Shown here: positions 1 to 9,235 of the stretch, piece by piece | How positions within the stretch are numbered: the stretch's first letter is position 1 | Layout of the letters: every line of letters begins with the position of its first letter | Made by a program: the position numbers and the translations under genes | Notes under the pieces: generated by a model | Seen by the model: only the letters and a program-made list of their open reading frames with translations | The model's database searches: none | What the model was told of the DNA's origin: nothing | Assembly (NCBI GenBank): GCA_001873295.1 | Contig: MNYW01000068.1 | Coordinates: 18,288-61,802, forward strand | Reading direction: 5' to 3' | Source of the DNA: Nitrospirae bacterium CG2_30_70_394 | GTDB taxonomy: Bacteria > CG2-30-53-67 > CG2-30-70-394 | Length of the DNA stretch: 43,515 nucleotides

Positions 1-58
1 CTCCCCCTCGGCCGCGTCTTGGCGCCGGTGCGCACCCATCCCGCGTCCCACCGGACGG

Positions 59-385
59 CTATCCGCTGTCGCCGGGGAAGAAGATGGCGAGCCACACGGA
101 GGGCTGATGCGGGTCGGTCCATGCCAGGCGGTGGCGGGTGTGGGGGGGCAAGAGGAGGTGGTCGCCGGGGGTGAGGTGCACCTCCCGTCCGTCCGCGAAG
201 CCGATCCGCGCCGCGCCCCGGAGCAGCACCACCCACTCGCTCTCGGCCTGGTCGTACCAGAAGCCGGCGGGCGAGGACTGGCCGGAAGAGACGATGCGCT
301 CGATGCGCACCGCCCCGGAGCCGGCGAGCTGCTCGACCCGCTCGCCCACGCCGCTCACCTCGGTGTCGCGAAAGAGGTTGTCCAT
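59..385 (-). CDS. Cupin-domain protein
   Basis: 108 aa ORF; WVVLLRGAARIGFADGREVHLTPGDHLLLPPHTRHRL is a typical small cupin barrel motif. Confidence 0.85.
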   Translation of the reverse strand: MDNLFRDTEVSGVGERVEQLAGSGAVRIERIVSSGQSSPAGFWYDQAESEWVVLLRGAARIGFADGREVHLTPGDHLLLPPHTRHRLAWTDPHQPSVWLAIFFPGDSG

Positions 386-645
386 GGTGAAGGCGATCCT
401 CCGAGGCTACCCCCCGTCGTCGATCGACCGCACCGCGGCGGATGGGGAGTCTGCCGGACTTTTTCGGGATCGACTAGAACGAAGCAACGAGGCGACCCAG
501 CGGACCATGGTCGACTCTTGGGCCCGGCTCGTGGGCTCGGCTCGTGGGATTTCTTCCTTCCTAGCCCGGTCGCGCGACGAACATTCCCGAGCCGGACTCG
601 CGCGCGCCGCCTCTCGGCGCCCGATCAAGCGCGTCCGGCCACCCC

Positions 646-1032
646 TTAGCGCGCCGTGCGGCGGCGGTTGAAGAGGGTCCAGAGGCGCGGGTCGATGGCG
701 GCGGTGGGGAAGGCGCCGAACTCGAAGCCGTAGCGCACACCCTCCGCGCCGACCGCCCTCCAGCGGACCGTGGCGTGGAGCTCCAGGGGGCGACCCGCCG
801 GGCGGGGCTGGAAACGCAGGACCACCTCCTCCCCGAGATCGAGCTGCGGGGGGGCGGCGGCGGGCCAGCGCAGGCCGGTGCCGCGGGCGCTCAGGTCAAC
901 AATCTCCGCAACGACGGAGGTGGAGTCCGCGCACACCAGGGTGACCTCGAGCTGCAGATCGAGGTCGCGGCAGATGCGGTAGGGGCGGCGCGGGTCTCCG
1001 CCCGTGTTGGTGTCCGAGGGAGGTAGCGCCAC
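646..1032 (-). CDS. PilZ-domain protein
   Basis: 128 aa; RRPYRI followed by DLSARGTGL matches the PilZ RxxxR / (D/N)xSxxG pattern. Confidence 0.7.
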   Translation of the reverse strand: MALPPSDTNTGGDPRRPYRICRDLDLQLEVTLVCADSTSVVAEIVDLSARGTGLRWPAAAPPQLDLGEEVVLRFQPRPAGRPLELHATVRWRAVGAEGVRYGFEFGAFPTAAIDPRLWTLFNRRRTAR

Positions 1033-1036
1033 GGCC

Positions 1037-1714
1037 TTATCCTCGCTCCCCGAACAGGGCGGTGCCGACGCGCAACCAGTGGGCCCCCTCCTCGATCGCC
1101 ACCTCGAAGTCGTGGCTCATCCCGAGGGAGAGCCGCAACGGCCGGCCGCTTTGCTGCTCGAGCTCGCGGGCGAGGCGGGCGGCGGCGCAGAAGGTGGGGC
1201 GCGCCTGCTCCGCCTCCAGGGCGTAGGGCGGTACCGCCATGATCCCCTCCACCACCAGCTCGGGCAGGGCGGCCACCGCCTTCCACAGGGTGGCGAGGGC
1301 CTCCGGCAGGACCCCGCCCTTCTGCGGCTCGCGGCCGACGTTGACCTGCACGAGGCACCGCTGGCGCTTGCCGGCGGCGGCCGCGGCGGCGGCGAGGGCG
1401 TTGGCGAGAGGGAGGCGGTCGAGCGAGTGGATCAGATCGAAGAGGGCGACCGCCGCGCTGGCCTTGTTGCGCTGCAACCGGCCGATGAGATGCAGCTCCG
1501 TCACCCCGCTCAGGTGCGGCCGCTTCGCCCGCGCCTCCTGCACCCGCGCCTCGCCGAGGATCGTTACCCCCTGGTCCACCACCGCCTGCACCGCCGCCGC
1601 CGGCTGGCTCTTGGAGACGCCGATGAGGACGACCTCCGCGGGGTCGCGGCCCACCCGGGCGCACGCCGCCGCGATCCGTTCCCGCACCGCCGCCACCCGG
1701 GTGGCCGGATTCAT
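1037..1714 (-). CDS. YggS-family pyridoxal phosphate homeostasis protein
   Basis: 225 aa from internal ATG (MNPATRVAAVRERI...); VLIGVSKSQP, GEARVQEA, LHLIGRLQRNK, LSLGMSHDFEVAIEEGAHWLRVGTALFGER are YggS signatures; start overlaps the stop of the PIN gene. Confidence 0.92.
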   Translation of the reverse strand: MNPATRVAAVRERIAAACARVGRDPAEVVLIGVSKSQPAAAVQAVVDQGVTILGEARVQEARAKRPHLSGVTELHLIGRLQRNKASAAVALFDLIHSLDRLPLANALAAAAAAAGKRQRCLVQVNVGREPQKGGVLPEALATLWKAVAALPELVVEGIMAVPPYALEAEQARPTFCAAARLARELEQQSGRPLRLSLGMSHDFEVAIEEGAHWLRVGTALFGERG

Positions 1715-2184
1715 GACGCCTCGCGGAGCGGGATCACCTCCACCTCGGTCACCCGCAAGAGGCGCCCATCCGCGCTGACAAAGCCATCGGCGCGACTCAC
1801 CACCGCGGTCGCGAGGTGGAGGGCGTCGGGCGTACGGAGGCCGTAGTGGCCACGGAGACGGGCGGCGACCTCGGCGACCTCGGCGTCGATGGGGACCACC
1901 GACAGGTGGGGAAAGGTGGCGAGGAGGCGGCGGTACTCGTCGGCGAGCGCCTCCTCCCCCTGGCGCAGGGGCGCGGTGAGAAGCTCGGTGAGGGTGAGGG
2001 CGGAGGTGACCGCGGTACACGCGCCTCGCTCCACCAGCGAGAAGAGGGGGCGGGTGGCGCGTGTCCAGTCGCTCGCCCCCTCGAAGTGGCGAAGGAAGCA
2101 CATGGTGTCGAGCGCCAGCCGCCGCCGTGGTTGCCGGCCGCGGTAGAGGAGACGCCGCTCGGAGACGGTCAGTCGCCCTCCCAC
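1711..2184 (-). CDS. PIN-domain protein, VapC-type toxin
   Basis: LALDTMCFLRHF, LTLTELL, TPDALHLATA, FVSAD give the PIN acidic residues; GTG at 2184 overlaps the end of the antitoxin ORF; start uncertain. Confidence 0.78.
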   Translation of the reverse strand: MGGRLTVSERRLLYRGRQPRRRLALDTMCFLRHFEGASDWTRATRPLFSLVERGACTAVTSALTLTELLTAPLRQGEEALADEYRRLLATFPHLSVVPIDAEVAEVAARLRGHYGLRTPDALHLATAVVSRADGFVSADGRLLRVTEVEVIPLREAS

Positions 2185-2426
2185 TGCCCCCGCTCCTCCT
2201 CGAGATACGCGACGGCGCCGCCTGCACGCACCCACACCGCTCGCCCAAGGCCCTCGCTGCGTTCTGCAAAGCCACCACGTACAGGCCGCAACACCGCGGT
2301 ACCCCCCTCCACCTCCAAGACCACCCGGTCACCCGGCCCGATCCCCAGCCGCCGGCGCACCTCCGCCGGAATGGTGATCTGCGACTTCGACGTGAGGGTG
2401 GCGACCCGGCCCGTTGCCTTACTCAT
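2169..2426 (-). CDS. AbrB/MazE-type (SpoVT-AbrB fold) antitoxin
   Basis: 85 aa; ATLTSKSQITIPAEVRRRLGIGPGDRVVLEVEGG is the swapped-hairpin AbrB signature; directly upstream of PIN gene. Confidence 0.88.
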   Translation of the reverse strand: MSKATGRVATLTSKSQITIPAEVRRRLGIGPGDRVVLEVEGGTAVLRPVRGGFAERSEGLGRAVWVRAGGAVAYLEEERGQWEGD

Positions 2427-2485
2427 CGCCGCCGAACGTAAGGCGGCGATCGGTACCCGTCAACCGCAGCCGGCGTGTCCGTGGC

Positions 2486-4363
2486 TCAGCAAACGCCGCA
2501 CTTGTGGCAGCCGACCAGCCCCGGCGGACACGGTGAGCTCGCCTTGCCGAGGCTCGCCCGGTGCGCCTCGCGCGCCAGGTACGGGCTGACCACACCGGCC
2601 TCGACGTGGTCCCACGGCAGAGGCGCACCCACCTCGAGCGGCGCGTGGAGGTCGATCCCGGTCGCCGCCAGCCAGGCGGGCAGGACCTTGCGCCAGCGAC
2701 CGCCCGCGGCGGCCGCCGCCTCCAGCAGATCCGCCGCCCGCCGGTCGCCGCGCGCCAGGATCGCCTCCACCGCCACGGTAGTCTCGCCCTCGCAATCCAG
2801 CTCGACGTTGCCAAGGCGCGCCAGGCGGCCACGCAGGGTGGCGACCTTCGCCGCCACCTGGGCAAACGGCTCCAGGGGGGCCCACTGGAAGGGGGTGTGG
2901 GGCTTGGGGATGAGCTGGTTGAGCGACACGGTGATCGCCCCGGCGTGGCCGGCCCGTTGCCAGTGGGGCAGAAACCGTTCGCGCACCGCCGCTACCAGGG
3001 CGGCCATCGCCTCCACGTCCGCGTCGCGCTCGCCCGGCAGGCCGACCATCAAGTAGAGCTTCACCCGGTCGATGCCGGCGTTGGCGAGGGTGTCGGCGGC
3101 GGCGAGGATCTGGCCCTCGTCGAACCCCTTGCTCACCACCCGCCGCAGCCACTCGCTGCCGCCCTCGGGGGCGAGGGTGAGCGACCGGTTGCCGGAGCGC
3201 ACCAGCACGTCGACCACCTCCGGGGTGAGATGGTCGATGCGGATCGACGACGGCGAGACCGTGGCGCCGCGCGCCACCAGCCCCTCTACCAGGGCGAGGA
3301 AGTCGGGGTGGTCGCCGGGCGACGGCGCCACCAGGCCGACGCGCCGGGTGAACGGCAGCGCCGCCTCCGCCTCGGCGAGCAGCCGCGCCACCGGGTGGTG
3401 GCGGGGCGGGTTGTCGGCATAGCCGGCGGTGCAGAAGCGGCACTGGCGCGGGCAGCCGCGCGAAGTCTCCAAGAGGAACATGTCGCCAAAGACCGAGTCC
3501 GCGGGGAGGTAGCGCGAGTGGGTCGGGTACGGGGTGAGATCGCGGAGCCACTGGCGCGCCACCCGCGCGGGGAAGGCGGGGCGCGGGGTGAGACCGGCGA
3601 AGCGGCCGGCGCGGGTCTCACCGATGTAACCGGCGGGGAGGTAGAGGCCGGGGAGGTCGGCGAGCTCGCGGCCGATCACCTCACGGTCAGCGGTGGTGGC
3701 GTGGAGGGCGCGCAACCGCGCCACGACCTCCGGCAGCGCCGCCTCCGCCTCGCCGAGGAAGAGGGCATCGAAGAAGGGGGCGAGGGGCTCGGGGTTGAGG
3801 GAGACCCCGGTGGAGCCGGCGAGGAGCAGCGGCCAGGCGGGCCGATCGGCGGCGCGCACCGCCAGCCCGGCGGCGCGAACCATCTCGACGATGTGCAGGT
3901 AGTCCGCCTCGAAGGGGGCGGAGAAGCAGATCAGGTCGAAGCGCGACAACGGCCGGCCGCTCTCCACCGACCGCGGCTCCACCGCCGGGCGCGGCCGGCC
4001 GCCACCATCCGCGGGGAGGAAGAGGCGCTCGCAGCGGCAGCCGGGGAGCGCCGCGAGCAGCCCGGCAACCACCTGCAAGCCGAGGTTCGCCATCCCCACC
4101 CGGTAGGTGTTGGGGAAGCACAGGCCGATGGCAAAGTGGCCCTCCCCCGGCGCCGCGCCAAGGAGGCGCTCCGCCGCGCCACCGGGGCGCGCGCCACGCC
4201 GGTTCACCGCGCCTCGCTTTCGCCGCGCCGCCGCCAAGGCCACCGCGGCGCGCGCGCCTGCGCGGATTCGCGCATCTGCGGCCTTGGGTGCGCCCTTTCG
4301 CGCGGCGGCTGAAGGGCAGGCCGCCGGGACGGGCGCCGCCCAGGCTGCACCAAGCCGTTGCAT
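2486..4363 (-). CDS. B12-binding-domain radical SAM protein
   Basis: LLETSRGCPRQCRFCTAGY radical SAM CxxxCxxC; N-terminal cobalamin-binding-like region; C-terminal CHKCGVC motif; start inferred (ATG at 4363). Confidence 0.85.
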   Translation of the reverse strand: MQRLGAAWAAPVPAACPSAAARKGAPKAADARIRAGARAAVALAAARRKRGAVNRRGARPGGAAERLLGAAPGEGHFAIGLCFPNTYRVGMANLGLQVVAGLLAALPGCRCERLFLPADGGGRPRPAVEPRSVESGRPLSRFDLICFSAPFEADYLHIVEMVRAAGLAVRAADRPAWPLLLAGSTGVSLNPEPLAPFFDALFLGEAEAALPEVVARLRALHATTADREVIGRELADLPGLYLPAGYIGETRAGRFAGLTPRPAFPARVARQWLRDLTPYPTHSRYLPADSVFGDMFLLETSRGCPRQCRFCTAGYADNPPRHHPVARLLAEAEAALPFTRRVGLVAPSPGDHPDFLALVEGLVARGATVSPSSIRIDHLTPEVVDVLVRSGNRSLTLAPEGGSEWLRRVVSKGFDEGQILAAADTLANAGIDRVKLYLMVGLPGERDADVEAMAALVAAVRERFLPHWQRAGHAGAITVSLNQLIPKPHTPFQWAPLEPFAQVAAKVATLRGRLARLGNVELDCEGETTVAVEAILARGDRRAADLLEAAAAAGGRWRKVLPAWLAATGIDLHAPLEVGAPLPWDHVEAGVVSPYLAREAHRASLGKASSPCPPGLVGCHKCGVC

Positions 4364-4567
4364 CCGGCCGCCCGCCGTGGGGGATAAGCCATGGTTAGAC
4401 AGTAGACAGTGGAGAGCAGGGAGTAGACAGGGGGGGGATTTTGGCCCCGGCAGCGGGACACGCGGCGCGCTGGGACGGGTGGCCCACCGCTCGCCTCTCT
4501 CCGGCGGGTGGGGCGGGGCCGCATGATCGCCACCGGTGAGCCGGCGTGGGGTTGAGCCAGCGCCGGA

Positions 4568-4583
4568 TGGCATGTCAGTTGCT
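4568..4583 (+). promoter_or_regulatory. Candidate sigma54 (-24/-12) promoter
   Basis: TGGCATG-TCAG-TTGCT matches TGGCAyr-N4-TTGCw, 77 bp upstream of the ATG at 4660. Confidence 0.6.
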
Positions 4584-4659
4584 TAGTTTTTAGGTGGGGA
4601 CAGGGGACGAGTTCCCCGCGCGTGGTAAGGGACGGTGCAGGAGCCCGGGAGACAACACC

Positions 4660-6018
4660 ATGGGACCGATGTTCGATCTGCAGGCGTGGGTGGAGACCCA
4701 CGACTCTCCCTTCCTCATCCTCGACGAGACCTTCCGGGTGGTGGCCGCGAACCGCGCCTACGAGCGGGTCTTCGCCCGTAGCCGGCGCGAGGTGGAGGGG
4801 CGGCCGTGTTACGAGGTGGCGCACCAGCGGCCGGTGCCGTGTGACCAGGCCGGGGAGGAGTGTCCGCTCGCCCGCGCCCGCACCACCGGCCTGCCCTACT
4901 CCTGCCTGCACACCCACTACGACGCGGTGGGCGAGGTGCGCTGGGTGCGTGTCCACCTCTACCCGATCACCGCCGCCGATGGGATGCGCTACTACGCCGA
5001 GACGGTGGAGGAGATCGCGGCCGCGGAGCGGCCCGTGGGGATGCGGCCGGGGGAGCGGCGGCTGGTGGGTCGCTCGCGCCCCTTCCTGGAGATGGTCGAG
5101 GCCCTCACCGCCGCCGCCACCTTTGGGGGCCCGATCCTCCTGATGGGCGAGGCGGGGACCAGCAAGGAGCTCGCGGCACGCTTCATCCACGGCCACTCGG
5201 CGCGCGCCAGCCACCCCTTTTTCTCCCTCGACTGCGCGGCAGTGGGCGCCACCCGGATTGACCGCGAGCTGTTCGGCGACGAGCGCGGTGGAGGCCCCGG
5301 CAGTGGGGCGGAGAGCGCCGGAATGGTGGAGCTCGCCCACGGCTCCACCCTCTTCCTCGACGAGATCGACGACCTATCCCTGGCCATCCAGGCGAAGCTC
5401 CTGCGTCTCCTCGAGAGCCGCGAGGTGCAGCAGGTGGGCAGCGACCGGTCGCTGCCGGTGGACGTGCGGATCATCGCTGCCGCCCGCCGTCCCCTGTGGG
5501 AGGCGGTGACCGCGGGCCTCTTCCGCGAGGAGCTCTTCCACCGCCTCGCCTGCTTCACCGTCGAGCTGCCCCCCCTGCGCGACCGGTTCGAGGATCTGCC
5601 CCTGATCATCGTTGAGCTCCTGCGCCACCTCCCGCCGCCCACCGGCATTGTGGCCTACCGGATCTCGCGAGCGGCGGTGGCCACCCTGCGCACCTACTCG
5701 TGGCCAGGCAATGTGGACGAGCTCAGGGAGCTCTTGCAGGTAGCCGCCGCCGCCGCACCGGCGGGGAGGATCGAGGCCGAGACCATCGTCCCTATCCTGC
5801 GCGACCACCAGGACCACACCCCCGTGGCCGCCACGGATCGCGCCGGGATTCCCGGCCGGGTGCGGCCGGCGGTGCTACCGCCGGCGGAGGCGGAGCGGCT
5901 CTACCTCGCCGACGCCCTCGCCCGCCACCAGGGCCACCGCCGCCACACCGCCAGCGCCCTCGGGATGAGCGAACGCACCCTCTACCGCAAGCTCAAGCGG
6001 TACGGCCTCGGGAAGTAG
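4660..6018 (+). CDS. PAS + AAA+ (sigma54-activator type) + Fis-HTH regulator
   Basis: N-terminal PAS with Cys cluster; Walker A GEAGTSKE; Walker B TLFLDEID; ELFG; RDRFEDLP; C-terminal GMSERTLYRKLKRYGL HTH. Longer start at 4594 possible but unlikely given the candidate promoter. Confidence 0.85.
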   Translation: MGPMFDLQAWVETHDSPFLILDETFRVVAANRAYERVFARSRREVEGRPCYEVAHQRPVPCDQAGEECPLARARTTGLPYSCLHTHYDAVGEVRWVRVHLYPITAADGMRYYAETVEEIAAAERPVGMRPGERRLVGRSRPFLEMVEALTAAATFGGPILLMGEAGTSKELAARFIHGHSARASHPFFSLDCAAVGATRIDRELFGDERGGGPGSGAESAGMVELAHGSTLFLDEIDDLSLAIQAKLLRLLESREVQQVGSDRSLPVDVRIIAAARRPLWEAVTAGLFREELFHRLACFTVELPPLRDRFEDLPLIIVELLRHLPPPTGIVAYRISRAAVATLRTYSWPGNVDELRELLQVAAAAAPAGRIEAETIVPILRDHQDHTPVAATDRAGIPGRVRPAVLPPAEAERLYLADALARHQGHRRHTASALGMSERTLYRKLKRYGLGK

Positions 6019-6036
6019 AAAGTAGAAAGTAGAAAG
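6013..6036. repeat. Heptanucleotide tandem repeat (AGTAGAA)x3
   Basis: gaagtagaaagtagaaagtagaaag straddling the stop codon of the regulator gene. Confidence 0.8.
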
Positions 6037-6060
6037 GGGGCGGGAGACTCCGCCGCCCCC
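6036..6060. terminator. GC-rich hairpin after the regulator gene
   Basis: gggggcgg-gagactccg-ccgccccc; no T-tract. Confidence 0.45.
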
Positions 6061-6237
6061 GGTGATGTGCCACCCCTTTCTACCCTCTCCTCCCTCGCCG
6101 AGGGGCGGTCGGATCGAGCGGTCTACTCCCCCGGTTGTCGAGTCGCCGGCCGGCTCAACCGGGGGCGGTCGTCGCCGGTCGCGGGCGACGGCGGGGCCGC
6201 GTTTCCAAGGGGCGGCGCCGCCGCTACCCTCGCGGCC

Positions 6238-7383
6238 ATGCGGCGCTGGCTCCTCCTTTTCGGTGGCGTGGCGGTGGTGGTGGGTGCGACCGTCGCCTTG
6301 CGACGCACGGTGCTGGCGCCGGCGCTGGTGGCGGTGGAGGTCGCCGAGGTCGGCCGCGGGCGGGTGGAGCAGACTCTCACCAACTCGCGCGGCGGCACGG
6401 TGAAGGCCCACCGCCGTGCCCGCCTCTCCCCGGAGGTGGGTGGCCGGGTGGTCACCCTCACCCACCGCGAGGGGGAGACGGTGGCGTTGGGCGAGCTGTT
6501 GCTGGCCCTCGACGACTCGATCCTCCGCGCCCAGTTGGCCCTGGCCCGGGCAGAGGGTACGGCGGCCAAGGCGCGCCAGGAGCAGGCGTGTGTGGAATCC
6601 AGCCGGGCGGCGCAGGAGGTAGCGCGCAATCGCAGCCTCGCCGCGCGCGCGGTGATCGCCGCCGATCTGTTGGAGGGGCTGGAGGCGAAGGCGGCGGCGG
6701 GGGCGGCGGCGTGCTTAGCGGCGGCAGCGGAGGTGGAGCGAGCGGCGGCGCAGGTGGAGGTGGTGGAGAGCACCCTCGCCCAGACCCGCCTGCGTGCGCC
6801 GTTCGCGGGGAGCGTCGCCCGCCAGACCATCGAGGTGGGCGAGTGGGCGACCCCGTCGCCGCCGGCGGTACCGGTGGCGCCAGTGATCGAGCTGATCGAC
6901 GCCGAGCCGCGCTACATCGCCGCCCCCATGGACGAGGTGGACGCGGCCAAGCTCGCGGTCGGCCAGCCGGTGGCGGTGACCCTCGACCCCTACCCGGGAC
7001 AGAGCTTCCCCGCCCACCTCACCCGGGTGGCCGCGTATGTGCTGGATGTGGAGCAGCAGAACCGCACGGTCGAGATCGAGGTCCGCCTTGACGACGCCGC
7101 CTTCGCCGCCCGCCTTCTGCCCGGTACCTCGGCGGACGTGGAGGTGGTCCTCGGCGCCCACGACGAGGTGGTGCGCATCCCCACCCCGGCCCTCGTGGAG
7201 GGGGGGCGGGTCCTGGTGATCGGCGACGACGACCGGCTGGTGGCGCGGACGGTGATCGTGGGGCTACGCAACTGGGACTTCGTGGAGATCTCCTCCGGCC
7301 TGGCGGTGGGCGAGCGGGTGGTCACCAGCCTCGACCGGGCGGGGGTGGCCGCGGGGGTGCGGGTGCAGGTGGCCTCACCGTGA
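6238..7383 (+). CDS. HlyD/MacA-like periplasmic adaptor (membrane fusion) protein
   Basis: N-terminal TM segment; GRVVTLTHREGETVALGELLLALDD and LRAPFAGSVARQTIEVGEW lipoyl/barrel motifs. Confidence 0.87.
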   Translation: MRRWLLLFGGVAVVVGATVALRRTVLAPALVAVEVAEVGRGRVEQTLTNSRGGTVKAHRRARLSPEVGGRVVTLTHREGETVALGELLLALDDSILRAQLALARAEGTAAKARQEQACVESSRAAQEVARNRSLAARAVIAADLLEGLEAKAAAGAAACLAAAAEVERAAAQVEVVESTLAQTRLRAPFAGSVARQTIEVGEWATPSPPAVPVAPVIELIDAEPRYIAAPMDEVDAAKLAVGQPVAVTLDPYPGQSFPAHLTRVAAYVLDVEQQNRTVEIEVRLDDAAFAARLLPGTSADVEVVLGAHDEVVRIPTPALVEGGRVLVIGDDDRLVARTVIVGLRNWDFVEISSGLAVGERVVTSLDRAGVAAGVRVQVASP

Positions 7384-8048
7384 TCGAGCTCGCCTCCGTG
7401 GCGCGTACCTTCTGGGTGGGGGAGGAGGAGGTCCACGCCCTCGCCGGGGTCGATCTCACGGTGGCGGCGGGCGACCATCTGGTGATCCTCGGCGCGTCGG
7501 GGAGCGGCAAGTCGACGCTCCTCAACATCCTCGGCCTGCTCGATCGGCCGACCACCGGCACCTACCGGTTCGACGGAAGGGATGTCTCCGCCCTCGCCGA
7601 CGGTGAGCGGACCCGCCTGCGGCGCGACGCGATCGGCTTCGTCTTCCAGTTTTTCCACCTCGTCCCGCGCCTCACCGCCCTGGAGAACGTGGCCTTACCG
7701 ATGGTCTTCGCCGGCGTCGCGCGCACCGATCGGCGGGCGCGCGCCGCGGCCGCCTTGGAGGCGGTGGGGCTCACCGCGCGCGCCACCCACCGGCCGGACC
7801 AGCTCTCCGGCGGCGAGCGCCAGCGGGTGGCGATCGCCCGCGCCACGGTGATGGGGCCACGCCTGCTGCTGGCCGACGAGCCCACCGGCAACCTCGACTC
7901 CGCCTCCGGCCGCGCGGTCCTCGACCTCTTGGAGGGGATGAACCGCGCCGGCCTCACCCTCGTCGTGATCACCCACGACCCGGCGATCGCCGTCCGCGCC
8001 ACCCGTCACATCACCCTGCGCGACGGCCGGATCGTGGCGCAGGGCTAG
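7380..8048 (+). CDS. ABC transporter ATP-binding protein (MacB/LolD family)
   Basis: GASGSGKSTLLNILG Walker A; LSGGERQRVAIARA signature; LLLADEPTGNLDSASG Walker B; GTG start overlaps the adaptor stop. Confidence 0.92.
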   Translation: MIELASVARTFWVGEEEVHALAGVDLTVAAGDHLVILGASGSGKSTLLNILGLLDRPTTGTYRFDGRDVSALADGERTRLRRDAIGFVFQFFHLVPRLTALENVALPMVFAGVARTDRRARAAAALEAVGLTARATHRPDQLSGGERQRVAIARATVMGPRLLLADEPTGNLDSASGRAVLDLLEGMNRAGLTLVVITHDPAIAVRATRHITLRDGRIVAQG

Positions 8049-8098
8049 GGGTCGACCCTCGAAGAAGGATCTCGGTGGCAGAGCCCAAAGGTCTGTGG

Positions 8099-9073
8099 TT
8101 AGCCCGCGGTCGTCCTCTCCCCCAGGCGAACAAACTGGCAGCGGTGGAAGCGGTCGCCGTCGCGCTGGAGCGGCGGGGCGGCGCTCTGGCAGCGGGGTTC
8201 GGCCCAGGCGCAGCGGTCATGGAAGCAGCAGCCGGGGGGGAGGCGGTCGAGGGCGGGGACCTGGCCGGGGATCGGGGTGAGGCGGGCGAGCCCCGGGCGC
8301 GGGATCGAGGCAAGCAGCCCCCGGGTGTAGGGGTGGCGCGGGTCGGCGAACAGGGGCTCGGTGGCGGCGTGCTCAACGAGCTCGCCCCCGTACATCACCG
8401 CCACCCGATCCGCGGTCTGCGCCACCACCCCCAGGTCGTGGGTGATCAGGAGCACCGCCAGCCCTCGGTCGCGCTGCAGGCGGGCAAGTAGCGCCAGGAT
8501 CTGCGCCTGGATGGTGACGTCCAGGGCGGTGGTGGGCTCGTCGGCGATGAGGAGCTCCGGGTCGCACGCCAGGGCCATGGCGATCATCACCCGCTGGCGC
8601 TGGCCGCCGGAGAGGTGGTGCGGGTAGTCGCGCAGGCGGAGTTCCGGCTCGGCGATCCCGACCTGGGCGAGCAGCTCCGCGGCGCGCGCCCGCGCGGCCA
8701 CCCTACCCAGGCCGAGGTGGATCTTGAGCGGCTCCATCACCTGCGCTCCGATGGTGAAGACCGGGTTCAGGGCGGTCATCGGCTCTTGGAAGATCATCGC
8801 GATTCGGTTGCCGCGCACCCGGCGCATCTCACCTTCCGAGAGGGCGAGGAGATCAGTGGAGTCGAGGCGGATGGCGCCGCCGGTGATCCGGGCCACGCCG
8901 CGCGGCAAGAGGCGCAGGCAGGCCAGGGCGGTGACCGACTTGCCGCACCCTGACTCGCCGACCAGCCCCACCACCTCGCCGCGCTCAACCCCGAGGCTGA
9001 GCCCGCGCACCGCGCTGAAGGTGGCGTGGCGGGTGGCGAAGGCGACGGTAAGGTCGTCGATCTCGAGAAGCAT
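8099..9073 (-). CDS. Oligopeptide/dipeptide ABC transporter ATP-binding protein (DppD/OppD-like)
   Basis: [59 protein letters not shown]-terminal [12 protein letters not shown] ... [14 protein letters not shown]. Confidence 0.93.
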   Translation of the reverse strand: MLLEIDDLTVAFATRHATFSAVRGLSLGVERGEVVGLVGESGCGKSVTALACLRLLPRGVARITGGAIRLDSTDLLALSEGEMRRVRGNRIAMIFQEPMTALNPVFTIGAQVMEPLKIHLGLGRVAARARAAELLAQVGIAEPELRLRDYPHHLSGGQRQRVMIAMALACDPELLIADEPTTALDVTIQAQILALLARLQRDRGLAVLLITHDLGVVAQTADRVAVMYGGELVEHAATEPLFADPRHPYTRGLLASIPRPGLARLTPIPGQVPALDRLPPGCCFHDRCAWAEPRCQSAAPPLQRDGDRFHRCQFVRLGERTTAG

Positions 9074-9235
9074 GGGCGGGGCGGGGAGGTCGGGAGGGGG
9101 CGGCGCAGCGGGAGGGGACGATGGTATGCCGGGGGCGGCGGTTCACCCTACGATGGGGGGCGCGGCGGGTCGGCCACCCGGTGCGCTCGGCTCCGTCGCG
9201 CCCTGCTTCTCCCCATCATCGCCTCCACCTTTGCC

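Noticed and set aside
404-645. Possible small gene or element between the cupin and PilZ genes
   Set aside because: Only a short gagtctgccggact motif resembling the element terminus; no second TIR, core or supported ORF.
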